DNA of 64,000 nucleotides from Pseudomonas alliivorans (GTDB taxonomy: Bacteria > Pseudomonadota > Gammaproteobacteria > Pseudomonadales > Pseudomonadaceae). A program made the translations under genes and the position numbers. The notes beneath the pieces are model-generated. The model worked only from the letters and a program-made list of their open reading frames with translations, was not told the DNA's origin and searched no databases. Positions 26,939 to 35,102 of the stretch are shown here, one piece after another; the first letter of the stretch is position 1; the number at the start of each line of letters is the position of its first letter. The DNA is taken from assembly GCF_017826695.1 (NCBI RefSeq), contig NZ_JAFFZW010000007.1, positions 186,001 to 250,000 of the forward strand, in the 5' to 3' direction.

Positions 26939-27655
26939 TCAGAAAGGGAACAACGGGCTGAGGAAGAACCGGTCGAACCAGCCTGGCTGGCTGGAATCGG
27001 CGAAGGCGCCTGTCCCCGAATAGGTGATGCGTGCATCGGCAATGCGTGTGGACGAAACCGTGTTATCGGTCGCGATGTCATCGGCGCGAACCAGACCGGC
27101 AATGCGCACCAGCTCGTCACCGGTGTTGAGCGTCATCCACTTCTCGCCACGTACCGCCAGAATACCGTTGGGCAGCACGTCGGCCACGGTCACGGTCACG
27201 GAACCGGTGAGGCTGTTGCTCTGGGCAGCCTGACCGCTGCCGTCAGTGGCACGCGATCCGTTGTAACCGGCGCTCAGGCTCAGATCATTGCCGCCAATGG
27301 GGTTGTTGGTGGTCAGGCCCGAGCCGAACAACGAGGTCAATCCGATGCTGTTGGTGCTGTCTTTTTTCAATGCCGAACTGGCCGCCTTGCTCGCCGCCAT
27401 ACGCTCCGAGAGCGTGATGGTGATGATGTCGCCCACACGGAACGCCTTACGGTCGCCGTAAAGGTTCTGCTCGAAGCCTGCCTGATAGATCGCACCGTTG
27501 TTGGCCGCGGCCGACATCGGTGTGCGCGGCAACACCGGCGCGTAATAAGGGTCATTGGGCTTGGCGGACGGCGCCACGCAGCCCGACAGCAAAGCGATCC
27601 CGCACAATGAAGCGATCAACACTGAAAAACGCGGAACAACACTTAGGTGCTTCAT
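26939..27655 (-). CDS. flgH: Flagellar L-ring lipoprotein FlgH
   Basis: A 238-residue outer-membrane ring protein. A lipoprotein signal ends in the lipobox LLSGC, with acylated C26. Family segments include GAIYQAGFEQNLYGDRKAFRVGDIITITLSER split by small variations, VADVLPNGILAVRGEKWMTLN and RADDIATDNTVSSTRIADARI. It stops 13 bases before flgI, so the P and L rings are made from the same message. Confidence 0.97.
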   Translation of the reverse strand: MKHLSVVPRFSVLIASLCGIALLSGCVAPSAKPNDPYYAPVLPRTPMSAAANNGAIYQAGFEQNLYGDRKAFRVGDIITITLSERMAASKAASSALKKDSTNSIGLTSLFGSGLTTNNPIGGNDLSLSAGYNGSRATDGSGQAAQSNSLTGSVTVTVADVLPNGILAVRGEKWMTLNTGDELVRIAGLVRADDIATDNTVSSTRIADARITYSGTGAFADSSQPGWFDRFFLSPLFPF

Positions 27656-27736
27656 GACACTTGAAACCTCGCGGTGTAACAGACGCTTATCAGGCGCCGC
27701 ATCGGATTGAGCTTGAGCAACAGGTACATCAGGGTG

Positions 27737-28525
27737 TTACAGGTTCTGAGTCAGGTTCTGCAGCATCTGGTCGGCGGTCGAGATCACTTTGGAGTTCATC
27801 TCGTAGGCGCGCTGGGTCGTGATCATGTTGACCAGTTCCTCAACGGTGCTCACGTTGGAGTTTTCCAGGGTGTTCTGCAGGGTCGGACCCAGGCCGTTCA
27901 AACCGGGCGTGCCGATCTGCGGCGCGCCGCTGGAACCGGTTTCCAGATACAGGTTGCCACCGATGGCCTGCAGGCCGGCCGGGTTGATGAAGTCGGCGGT
28001 CTGGATGTTGCCGATGATCTGCGGCGTCGCGGTTGCGCCTGCCAGGGTCACCGAAACAGTACCGTCCTGACCGACCGTGAAGGTCTGGGCATTCTGCGGA
28101 ACCACAATTGCAGGCTCGAGGGCATAACCGTTGGCGGTCACGATCTGGCCGTTGGCGTCCAGGTGGAAGGTACCGTCGCGGCTGTAGGCCACGGTGCCGT
28201 CCGGCTGAGTCACCTGAAAGAAACCACGGCCGTTGACGGCCAGGTCCAGCGGGTTATTGGTGGTCTGCAGGCTGCCGGCAGTGAAGTTCTTCTGCGTGCC
28301 GACGATGCGTACACCGGTACCCAGCTGCAGGCCGGAAGGCAGTTCGCTGTCCTGAGTGGACTGTGCGCCTGGCTGACGTTTGATCTGATAGAGCAGGTCC
28401 TGAAACTCGGCACGATCGCTCTTGAAACCTGTGGTCGACACGTTCGCCAGGTTGTTGGAGATCGTGGTCAGGTTGGTGTCCTGAGCGGCAAGGCCGGTTT
28501 TGGCGACATATAGTGCAGGTAGCAT
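27737..28525 (-). CDS. flgG: Flagellar distal rod protein FlgG
   Basis: A 262-residue distal rod subunit. The rod/hook signature is near the N-terminus (AAQDTNLTTISNNLANVSTTG). FlgG-specific features are the GLQLGTGVRIVGTQKNF region and the closing helix EELVNMITTQRAYEMNSKVI. It lies 46 bases after flgF and 81 bases before flgH. Confidence 0.97.
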   Translation of the reverse strand: MLPALYVAKTGLAAQDTNLTTISNNLANVSTTGFKSDRAEFQDLLYQIKRQPGAQSTQDSELPSGLQLGTGVRIVGTQKNFTAGSLQTTNNPLDLAVNGRGFFQVTQPDGTVAYSRDGTFHLDANGQIVTANGYALEPAIVVPQNAQTFTVGQDGTVSVTLAGATATPQIIGNIQTADFINPAGLQAIGGNLYLETGSSGAPQIGTPGLNGLGPTLQNTLENSNVSTVEELVNMITTQRAYEMNSKVISTADQMLQNLTQNL

Positions 28526-28571
28526 GTGGGTTCTCCTCGAGCGCCGGTTTGTCGGCGCAAGCTGTCAATAG

Positions 28572-29312
28572 TTAGCCAAGTTGCAAGACGCGAGCCATCG
28601 ACTGGTCGTCTTCTTCGGCGGTCTTCATCATCTTGACGTGCAGCTCGAACTGACGAGCCAGGGCCAGGACCGAGGTCATCTCCTCGACGGCGTTCACGTT
28701 GCTCGCCTGCAGGAAACCGGACTCGACCTGAACGTTGGCATCCACATCGGCAGGCCGGCCGCTCTTGGTATGGATCAGGCCATCGGGCCCCTTCTCCATC
28801 GTGTTCAGATCAGGATTGACCAGTTTGATCCGGTCAACCTGCGCCATCACCTGAGGACTCTCACCGAGCGAACGAATACTGATAGTGCCGTCGGCACCGA
28901 TTTCGATCTGCTGTTGGGGCGGCACGGCAATCGGACCGCCGTTGCCCATTACCGGCAAACCGCTGCCGTCGCGCAACACGCCCAGCGCATCGATGTTCAT
29001 GCCGGAACTGCGGGTATAGGCTTCGCCGCCATCGGGTGTCTGCACCGCGATCCAGCCGTTGCCCTTGATGGCGATGTCCAGCTCACGACCGGTCTCGACC
29101 ATCGCGCCGCCGGAAAAGTCGGTGCCTGGACGCTCGCTCATGGCATAGGCGCGCGAAGGCATGACCTCGCCATACACGGGCATTGAGCGGGCCTGTTCCA
29201 GGTCGCGCATGAAGCCGTTGGTCGACACGTTTGCCAGGTTGTTGGCATGGGCCTTCTGCGCGATCGCGTTTTCAGATGCACCGCTCATTGCGACGTAAAG
29301 CAACTTGTCCAC
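28572..29312 (-). CDS. flgF: Flagellar proximal rod protein FlgF
   Basis: A 246-residue rod protein. The start is GTG at 29312 (VDKLLYVAMSGASEN), preceded by the strong ribosome site GGAGGAGG; a longer reading into the upstream region has no support. The rod motif AHANNLANVSTNGF and the closing helix EEMTSVLALARQFELHVKMM identify it. First gene of the flgF-flgL operon, behind a candidate sigma-54 promoter. Confidence 0.95.
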   Translation of the reverse strand: MDKLLYVAMSGASENAIAQKAHANNLANVSTNGFMRDLEQARSMPVYGEVMPSRAYAMSERPGTDFSGGAMVETGRELDIAIKGNGWIAVQTPDGGEAYTRSSGMNIDALGVLRDGSGLPVMGNGGPIAVPPQQQIEIGADGTISIRSLGESPQVMAQVDRIKLVNPDLNTMEKGPDGLIHTKSGRPADVDANVQVESGFLQASNVNAVEEMTSVLALARQFELHVKMMKTAEEDDQSMARVLQLG

Positions 29313-29366
29313 AGTCTTCCTCCTCCGACAGACGCTTGCCGCCTGTAGCTGTTCTGACAGGGAGAA

Positions 29367-29382
29367 AGCAATTTTCGAACCA
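29367..29382 (-). promoter_or_regulatory. Candidate sigma-54 promoter of the flgF operon
   Basis: The minus strand reads TGGTTCGAAAATTGCT: GG and GC lie at the required ten-base spacing with TTGCT intact, but the -24 box has TTC in place of CAC. The predicted start is about 45 bases before the flgF GTG. In P. aeruginosa flgFGHIJKL is a FleR/sigma-54 operon. Confidence 0.55.
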
Positions 29383-29594
29383 ACTCTGCACGCGCAACAC
29401 AAATGCTTGATTTACCAGCAAAAACGGGCGTACTTCAGATGACATCTGGCAAACGGCTATCCGATAGCGGCGGCGGACTGCCGCCTGCCTGCCAGCATGG
29501 GCAACTCACCGCCAAAAAAACTTCACTGACCCCATGTCGCAGTAGACAGGCAGTGATAATCTTGCGCTCACCACCCTGCAGCTCGGGAATCGAC

Positions 29595-29786
29595 ATGCCT
29601 GCTCGCACCTGGATTACCGGCATCGTCACCGCCAGCCTGACGACCCTCGCCCTGCTCGCCCAGGCCGCGCCCGCCCACTATTACAAATGGCAGGGCGACA
29701 GCCGTATCGTCTGTGCCCAGACCAGTCCGGGGCCGGGCTGGACACGACTGAAAGGTCACTTCGTCAGATCCGATTGTTCGATCTGA
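29595..29786 (+). CDS. Small secreted protein of unknown function
   Basis: A 63-residue protein with a clear Sec signal peptide (MPARTWITGIVTASLTTLALLAQAAPA) and a mature part of about 36 residues, HYYKWQGDSRIVCAQTSPGP then GWTRLKGHFVRSDCSI, with two cysteines that could form one disulfide. Similar short Tyr/Trp/Cys proteins are, to my recollection, scattered in pseudomonads, but no function is known to me. It is encoded opposite to the flanking flagellar genes, between flgE and flgF, where operon breaks occur. The ATG is preceded by a weak CGGGA. A longer frame upstream is not supported. Confidence 0.6.
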   Translation: MPARTWITGIVTASLTTLALLAQAAPAHYYKWQGDSRIVCAQTSPGPGWTRLKGHFVRSDCSI

Positions 29787-29830
29787 GCAACCGCCTGACA
29801 GACCGTTTCAGGACGGGACACCGGAAAAAC

Positions 29831-29855
29831 AAAAAGCCCCTTTCAAGGGGCTTTT
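29831..29855. terminator. Bidirectional terminator between flgE and the small secreted gene
   Basis: The near-perfect inverted repeat AAAAGCCCC / GGGGCTTTT has a short TTTCAA loop, A-rich on the left and T-rich on the right, so it can serve the plus-strand small gene and the minus-strand flgBCDE message. It shows that flgBCDE and flgFGHIJKL are separate units. Confidence 0.85.
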
Positions 29856-29877
29856 CGTTCATTGCAGTACCGACTTA

Positions 29878-31206
29878 TCACGTCATCTGAATGGTGGTCT
29901 GCATGATGGTGCTTTGCGTCGAGATGGTCTTCGCGTTCGCCTGATAGTTGCTCTGCGCCTTGATCAGGTTGACCAACTCCATGGTCAGGTCAACGTTGGA
30001 CTCTTCCAGCGCCTGACCGGTGATGTAGCCCAGAGTGCCCGACTGCGGAGTACCGCTGACCGGAACGCCCGACGCGAAGGTTTCACGCCAGTTGGTGCCG
30101 CCCGCCTGCGCCAGACCCTGTACGTTGGCGAAGTTGGTCAGCGAGGTCTGACCGATCACTTGCGACTTGCCGTTGGTGTAGGTGGCGAACAGATTGCCGG
30201 TTGCATCCACGCTCATCGCGCTCAACTGACCGGTCGCGTAACCATCCTGATCCTGAGTGAGCAGACCCGACACCGAAGCCGTCTGGGTGATGCCGGACAT
30301 GTTCAGCTTGATCGTGGCCGCACCTGCGGCACCGTTGGCAGCCCAGGTCGTGGTGGTGCCTGAACCGGTCTGCACGCCTGGCACCCAGTTGTTGACGTTG
30401 AAGGTGCCGTCAGTGTTGAACGTGATGTTCGCGCTGTTGGTAGGCACTGCGCCAGGCGCGGTCACGACCAGATTGCCAGCCGAGTTGAAGGTCAGGTCGT
30501 TCTTGTCGGCAGTGGTGGTGGCCGGGTTGGCGATGCTGCGGCCATCCATCAGCGAGTACATGGACCAGGTGTTAGTGCCGGTCTTGACGAAGTACTGGTC
30601 CAGGGTGTGTGCATTACCCTGAGAGTCGTAAGTCGGCGTGCTGTACTTCATGTTGTAGCTTTTGGTATCTGTGGCATCGAAGGTCGACAGACTCGGCAAT
30701 GGTGTCACCGAGTTCAGGTTGGCGACGTTGGTGATCGAACTGGTAGGCTTGGGCTCCAGGTTCGACGAATCAACGCGCAGATCGCTCAACGCACCGGTCA
30801 CGACACTGCCATTGGCATCGACGTTGTAGCCCTGCAGCTTCATGCCAGCGCTGTTGACGACAAAACCTTCCTTGTCAGTGTGGAATGCACCGGCACGGGT
30901 ATACAGCTTCTCGCCGTTATTGCTGAGCTGGAAGAAGCCGTTGCCGTTGATGGCAAGGTCAAGGCTGTTGGCGGTGCCCGTGGTCAGGTTGCCCTGAGAG
31001 AACTGCTGGGAAACCGCGGCGGTGGAAACACCGCTGCCCACGTTGGTCTGGCCGGACGTACCGCGAATCGATTGCGCGTACTGGTCAGCGAACTCCGCAC
31101 GGGACGCCTTGAAGCCTGTGGTCGCTACGTTGGCAATGTTGTTGCCGGTAACGTCGAGACTCTTGTTTGCAGCATAGAGCCCACTAAGACCGATATTGAA
31201 AGACAT
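29878..31206 (-). CDS. flgE: Flagellar hook protein FlgE
   Basis: A 442-residue hook subunit. The N-terminal motif is NIGLSGLYAANKSLDVTGNN with IANVATTGFKASRAEFADQYA. The central domains contain family segments such as DLAINGNGFFQLSNNGEKLYTRAGAFH broken by small changes, then YDSQGNAHTLDQYFVKT. The end is EESNVDLTMELVNLIKAQSNYQ, the D0 helix. It follows flgD by 28 bases and ends the flgBCDE operon. Confidence 0.97.
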   Translation of the reverse strand: MSFNIGLSGLYAANKSLDVTGNNIANVATTGFKASRAEFADQYAQSIRGTSGQTNVGSGVSTAAVSQQFSQGNLTTGTANSLDLAINGNGFFQLSNNGEKLYTRAGAFHTDKEGFVVNSAGMKLQGYNVDANGSVVTGALSDLRVDSSNLEPKPTSSITNVANLNSVTPLPSLSTFDATDTKSYNMKYSTPTYDSQGNAHTLDQYFVKTGTNTWSMYSLMDGRSIANPATTTADKNDLTFNSAGNLVVTAPGAVPTNSANITFNTDGTFNVNNWVPGVQTGSGTTTTWAANGAAGAATIKLNMSGITQTASVSGLLTQDQDGYATGQLSAMSVDATGNLFATYTNGKSQVIGQTSLTNFANVQGLAQAGGTNWRETFASGVPVSGTPQSGTLGYITGQALEESNVDLTMELVNLIKAQSNYQANAKTISTQSTIMQTTIQMT

Positions 31207-31234
31207 ATTTCACTCCTGCGCCGTCTAGTCGGCT

Positions 31235-31912
31235 CTATATTCCGATCGTTTGAACTTTGGACAAGGCAACACTGCCGCTGGCCAGGTTGAGCTTTGTTTC
31301 AGCACCATTGACGCCCAGCGTGACGCTGTTGACGATCGCAGGCAGGTAAGTCGTGAACTGGGTGTTCTTGCCATCAACCGAACCTGCAGCGGTAAAGCTG
31401 TAAGTGCCAGCAGGCGCGACGGTGCCATCGCTGGCCTTTCCGTCCCAGGCAAAGCTGGTCGAACCGGCCGGCAGCGTGCCGAGATCAACGGTATTGACCA
31501 GGTTCGACTGGGCGTCGTAAATCTTGACGCTCGTCACGGAACTGGTGGCTGGCACGGCGATGGAGCCGACCATGCCCTTGGTGGTGTCAACCGCTGTGGA
31601 ACCGGCGTTGATGATCACGGAGCGACCCACCAACGACGAAGCCTGGAGCGCCTGAGACGACTGGTAGCTGCCGGCAATCGAGTCAACGGTGGTGGTCAGG
31701 TTCTGGAGGCTTTCCACGCTGCTGAACTGAGCCAGCTGAGCCACGAACTCTGTGTTGTCCTGAGGATCCAGAGGGTTCTGGTTCTTCATCTGCGTGACCA
31801 GCAGCTGCAGGAAAGAATCCTTGCCCAGCGTGCCCGTCGAATCAGTCTTCGTCGGCGTCGGGTTCTGGAGCGAGTTTACAAAACTCGTCGATACATTATT
31901 TTCAACGGCCAT
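31235..31912 (-). CDS. flgD: Flagellar hook-capping protein FlgD
   Basis: A 225-residue scaffold protein that caps the growing hook and is then lost. The N-terminal signature is GKDSFLQLLVTQMKNQNPLDP and EFVAQLAQFSSVESLQNL. The C-terminal Ig-like/FlgD domain follows (IYDAQSNLVNTVDLGTLPAG, FAWDGKASDGTVAPAGTYSF). It lies between flgC and flgE, as usual. Confidence 0.97.
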   Translation of the reverse strand: MAVENNVSTSFVNSLQNPTPTKTDSTGTLGKDSFLQLLVTQMKNQNPLDPQDNTEFVAQLAQFSSVESLQNLTTTVDSIAGSYQSSQALQASSLVGRSVIINAGSTAVDTTKGMVGSIAVPATSSVTSVKIYDAQSNLVNTVDLGTLPAGSTSFAWDGKASDGTVAPAGTYSFTAAGSVDGKNTQFTTYLPAIVNSVTLGVNGAETKLNLASGSVALSKVQTIGI

Positions 31913-31927
31913 ATCTTTCGCCTTCTA

Positions 31928-32368
31928 TCACTGACCGAGGGTCAGAACCTTCTGCATCATGGATTTTGCGGTGTTCATGATTTCAGCGTTGGTCTGGAAC
32001 GAACGACTGGCGGAAATCATGTCGGCCATTTCTTCCACGACATTGACGTTGGGGTAATAGACATACCCGTTCTTGTCGGCCGAAGGATGATTGGGCTCGT
32101 AGCGCGCTTCGAGGTTGGAACTGTCTTCGATGATGCCGTTGACCTGAACACCCTGCCCGGCTTCGCCCTGATCCTGGAACAGCGAACCACCAGTGGACTG
32201 CTGACCCTGCATCACGGTGGCGAACACCGGATGACGGGCGCGGTAAGTGGCGTCGGCACTCGAGGACACGGTCTCGGCGTTGGCGATGTTACTGGCCGTG
32301 GTGTTCAGACGCGTGGTCTGGGCACTCATGGCGCTACCGGCAATGTTGAACACATTGGCTAGTGACAT
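31928..32368 (-). CDS. flgC: Flagellar proximal rod protein FlgC
   Basis: A 146-residue rod subunit: FNIAGSAMSAQTTRLNTTASN with IANAETVS near the start, the FlgC-typical NHPSADKNGYVYYPNVNVVEE, and the closing helix ADMISASRSFQTNAEIMNTAK. Three bases separate it from flgB. Confidence 0.97.
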   Translation of the reverse strand: MSLANVFNIAGSAMSAQTTRLNTTASNIANAETVSSSADATYRARHPVFATVMQGQQSTGGSLFQDQGEAGQGVQVNGIIEDSSNLEARYEPNHPSADKNGYVYYPNVNVVEEMADMISASRSFQTNAEIMNTAKSMMQKVLTLGQ

Positions 32369-32371
32369 GAA

Positions 32372-32779
32372 TTACTCTCCGCGAAGGGCTGCAACCAGCC
32401 CTTTGAATTTGCTGTTGAGCAAGGTGAAGCTGGCCTGAAAGCCCATGGCGTTCTCGGTGTAGCTGGCCTGCTCGACCTGGGAATCGACGGTGTTCTGGTC
32501 AAGCGATGGCTGCGACGGCGTGCGGTACATCAGCGTGCCATCCTGATTGCCCATACCTTCGGCTTCGATGTGGCGACTGTTGGTCTTGTTCAGCACGAAA
32601 TGGCCGTTCTGGACCTTGTCGTTCTCGGCAGCCAGCACCGACGAAAAGTCGAGATCGCGAGCCTTGAAGTTCGGGGTATCAGCGTTGGAAATGTTGTTGG
32701 CCAACACCTCTGCACGCTGAGCCCGGAAGTTGAGGGCCTTTTCGTGAATGCCTAGCGCTTTATCGAAACTGATGCTCAT
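32372..32779 (-). CDS. flgB: Flagellar proximal rod protein FlgB
   Basis: A 135-residue rod subunit: HEKALNFRAQRAEVLANN with ISNADTPNFKARDLDF near the start, and ENAMGFQASFTLLNSKFKGLV at the end. First gene of flgBCDE, 36 bases after the predicted start of a very good sigma-54 promoter. Confidence 0.97.
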   Translation of the reverse strand: MSISFDKALGIHEKALNFRAQRAEVLANNISNADTPNFKARDLDFSSVLAAENDKVQNGHFVLNKTNSRHIEAEGMGNQDGTLMYRTPSQPSLDQNTVDSQVEQASYTENAMGFQASFTLLNSKFKGLVAALRGE

Positions 32780-32825
32780 GTCGGGAAACCTTTGCCGGTT
32801 GACCTGATTCTGTTGTCACTGACAA

Positions 32826-32841
32826 AGCAATCGGCGTGCCA
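32826..32841 (-). promoter_or_regulatory. Sigma-54 promoter of flgBCDE
   Basis: The minus strand reads TGGCACGCCGATTGCT, a complete match to TGGCAC-N5-TTGCW, with the predicted start near 32815. FleR is the expected activator, from P. aeruginosa. Confidence 0.88.
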
Positions 32842-32881
32842 CTTCTCAAAACGCAATGATTACGGGGCTTGCAGACGGTGG

Positions 32882-32940
32882 CAAAGCGGCAATGCCAGAA
32901 AAGCGGCAAGGCATTTCCGCTGTAAAGAGGTAAAGCGGCA
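32882..32940 (-). repeat. Three direct repeats upstream of the flgB promoter
   Basis: The ten-base word AAAGCGGCAA (minus strand TTGCCGCTTT) occurs at 32882-32891, 32899-32908 and 32931-32940. It lies roughly 65-125 bases upstream of the predicted flgB start, the usual range for enhancer sites of sigma-54 activators. The first copy runs on into the palindromic GGCAATGCC. The rest of the flgB-cheR interval (32780-33207) holds only the flgB promoter and the cheR terminator. Confidence 0.55.
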
Positions 32941-33158
32941 AGGTGGGTGCCGTTTTTTTGCCAGTATGGAGGGGCGACCGAGGCTGCACCTGAGTCGGTC
33001 CCTGGTCGACGCTAACGTGGCAACAGGGGTACGACGTCATCGGCCTGCGCCCGAAAAGCGGCTTGGCCGGGCTGAAACAGCTCCCGTACGTGTATTTGCG
33101 GACTGCTCATACGCAAATCCGAGAGAACTCTAGTCAGCAAGGGCTTGTGTGGCACAAC

Positions 33159-33184
33159 AAAAAAAGAGACCCGCAGGTCTCTTT
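33159..33184 (-). terminator. Terminator after cheR
   Basis: A nine-base-pair stem AAAGAGACC / GGTCTCTTT with a CGCA loop. On the minus strand it is followed by a T-rich run (TTTTGTTG). It begins 24 bases past the cheR stop. Confidence 0.85.
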
Positions 33185-33207
33185 CTATTGAGCACAGACA
33201 CCGCCAA

Positions 33208-34035
33208 TCACTTGGCCTTGTAAATGATCCCGGGACTGCACTGAACCATCTGGTAGTGGTCCGGCAGGCCGTTGAGCGCTTCGGACGCACCCAGAAACAG
33301 GTAGCCACCGGGCTTGAGCGTGCCGTGGATGCGCAGCAGGATGTCTTTCTTCACTTCAGCAGAGAAGTAGATCAGTACGTTGCGGCAGAACACGATGTCG
33401 AACTTGCCCAGCGCGGCGTAGCTGTCGAGCAGGTTGAAGGAGCGGAACTCCACGCGACTCTTGATCGGCGTCTTGACGACCCAGCGACCCGGACTCTTGA
33501 CGTCGAAAAAGCGCTGCAGACGATCCGGCGACAAGCCGCGGCCGATGGCCAGACTGTCGTATTCGCCGGTCTTGCAGTTGTTGAGCATCGCACCCGACAG
33601 GTCGGTGGCGACGATCTGCGCGCCAGACTTGAGCTGGCCAGGGTTGGCGCGCTCGAACTCATCGATGGACATCGACAACGAATACGGTTCCTGCCCCGAC
33701 GAGCAGGCCGCCGACCAGATGCGCAGTCGCTGCCCGGGACTGGCCTTGATCTGCTCGGGAAGCACCTTGTTTTTCAAGACTTCGAAGGGGTAGGTATCGC
33801 GAAACCACAGGGTTTCGTTGGTCGTCATCGCATCGACCACCTGCTCGCGCAAACCACTGCGCGGCTGGGTCTGAATGCGCTGGACCAGTTCGCCAAGCGA
33901 TTTGATGCTTTGCTGTTCCATCAGTTTGTTGAGACGGCTGGACACCAGGTACTGCTTGTTTTCCCCAAGCAGGATGCCACAGGCTTTTTCCAGAAATACC
34001 CGGAACTGATCAAAATCCAAATTACCCGTAGACAA
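33208..34035 (-). CDS. cheR: Chemotaxis protein methyltransferase CheR
   Basis: A 275-residue SAM-dependent enzyme that methylates glutamates on chemoreceptors. The N-terminal helical domain (FDQFRVFLEKACGILLGENK) precedes the methyltransferase domain (LRIWSAACSSGQEPYSLSM as the SAM site, IVATDLSGAML, FDIVFCRNVLIYFS, PGGYLFLGASEAL). A TTG at 34035 is taken as start because GAGAGG lies seven bases upstream and the protein then begins at the family N-terminus. It follows cheV by 62 bases. Confidence 0.93.
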   Translation of the reverse strand: MSTGNLDFDQFRVFLEKACGILLGENKQYLVSSRLNKLMEQQSIKSLGELVQRIQTQPRSGLREQVVDAMTTNETLWFRDTYPFEVLKNKVLPEQIKASPGQRLRIWSAACSSGQEPYSLSMSIDEFERANPGQLKSGAQIVATDLSGAMLNNCKTGEYDSLAIGRGLSPDRLQRFFDVKSPGRWVVKTPIKSRVEFRSFNLLDSYAALGKFDIVFCRNVLIYFSAEVKKDILLRIHGTLKPGGYLFLGASEALNGLPDHYQMVQCSPGIIYKAK

Positions 34036-34097
34036 GGTGCAGCCTCTCAAATCAGGTGAATCACCGGGGGCGACGCCCCCGACTATTATTCCGTTAC

Positions 34098-35024
34098 TTA
34101 TTCTGCTGCGTTGATGCGCGCGACAACCCTGGCTGCCAGATCATCCGGCCGGAATTTCGCGAGGAAATCGTCGGCACCGACTTTCTTGACCATCGCCTGG
34201 TTGAATACCCCGGAAAGCGAAGTATGCAGGGTGATGTGCATTTTCTGCATGCGCGGGTCGTTGCGGATCGCCGCGGTTAGGGTATAGCCGTCCATCTCCG
34301 GCATTTCAATGTCGGAGATCATCATCAGGAACTCTTCGTGAGGCTTCTTGCCTTCTTCGACCATCTTGCGCAGGTAGTCCAGCGCCTGACGACCGTCGTT
34401 CAGCGCAACCACTTCCACGCCGACCGTTTCCAGACAACGGCTGACCTGCTTGCGCGCCACCGACGAGTCGTCGACGGTCAGCACTCGCATCGAGATGGCT
34501 TTGTGATGGACCTCTTCATTGATGACGCCTACCGACACCTCTTCGGAGATCGGCGCAACCTCGGCGAGAATCTTCTCGACGTCGATAATTTCGACCAGCT
34601 GATTATCGACCCGCGTGACCGCAGTCAGGTAATGGTCGCGGCCGGTGCCCTTGGGTGGCGGATGAATCTCTTCCCAGTTCATGTTGACGATGCGCTCGAC
34701 CGAGTGCACCAGAAAACCCTGAACCTTGGTGTTGTACTCCGTGATGATCACGAAGGAATTGACCAGCGAGATCATGCCTGCCGAACCGGTTGCCATCGCC
34801 AGGTCCATGATCGGAATGGTGCCGCCGCGAATGTTCGCCACGCCCCGAACGATCGGACTCGATTTGGGCATGATGGTAAGTTTCGGGCATTGCAGTACTT
34901 CTTTAACCTTGAACACGTTGATGCCATAGAGCTGCTTGCCGTCGAGACGGAACAAGAGCAACTCCAGGCGATTCTGACCCACCAGCTGCGTGCGCTGGTT
35001 TACCGAATCCATTACACCTGCCAT
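34098..35024 (-). CDS. cheV: Chemotaxis coupling protein CheV
   Basis: A 308-residue fusion of a CheW-like coupling domain (residues about 15-160: LLLFRLDGKQLYGINVFKVKEV with IRGGTIPIMDLA) and a receiver domain (about 172-305: LTVDDSSVARKQVSRCL, phosphoacceptor in MISDIEMPEMDG, LHTSLSG, DDFLAKF). It links receptors to CheA and can adapt signalling through phosphorylation. It is divergent from flgA, with a 78-base shared promoter region, and is co-transcribed with cheR. Confidence 0.95.
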   Translation of the reverse strand: MAGVMDSVNQRTQLVGQNRLELLLFRLDGKQLYGINVFKVKEVLQCPKLTIMPKSSPIVRGVANIRGGTIPIMDLAMATGSAGMISLVNSFVIITEYNTKVQGFLVHSVERIVNMNWEEIHPPPKGTGRDHYLTAVTRVDNQLVEIIDVEKILAEVAPISEEVSVGVINEEVHHKAISMRVLTVDDSSVARKQVSRCLETVGVEVVALNDGRQALDYLRKMVEEGKKPHEEFLMMISDIEMPEMDGYTLTAAIRNDPRMQKMHITLHTSLSGVFNQAMVKKVGADDFLAKFRPDDLAARVVARINAAE

Positions 35025-35075
35025 GCCGACCCCCTCTTACCAAAGCAACCGTTATCCACACACCAGACTGGTAAG

Positions 35076-35091
35076 CGGCACGGGCTTTGCT
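35076..35091 (+). promoter_or_regulatory. Sigma-54 promoter of flgA
   Basis: The plus strand reads CGGCACGGGCTTTGCT, matching GGCAC-N5-TTGCT exactly. The predicted start (about 35102) falls immediately before the flgA ATG at 35103, so the message would have essentially no leader. Confidence 0.7.
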
Positions 35092-35102
35092 TTTTATACG
35101 TC

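Noticed and set aside
25816..27120. Extended flgI reading frame starting 65 codons upstream
   Set aside because: The extension overlaps flgH, has no family similarity, and would bury the signal peptide; the ATG at 26925 gives the usual 369 residues.
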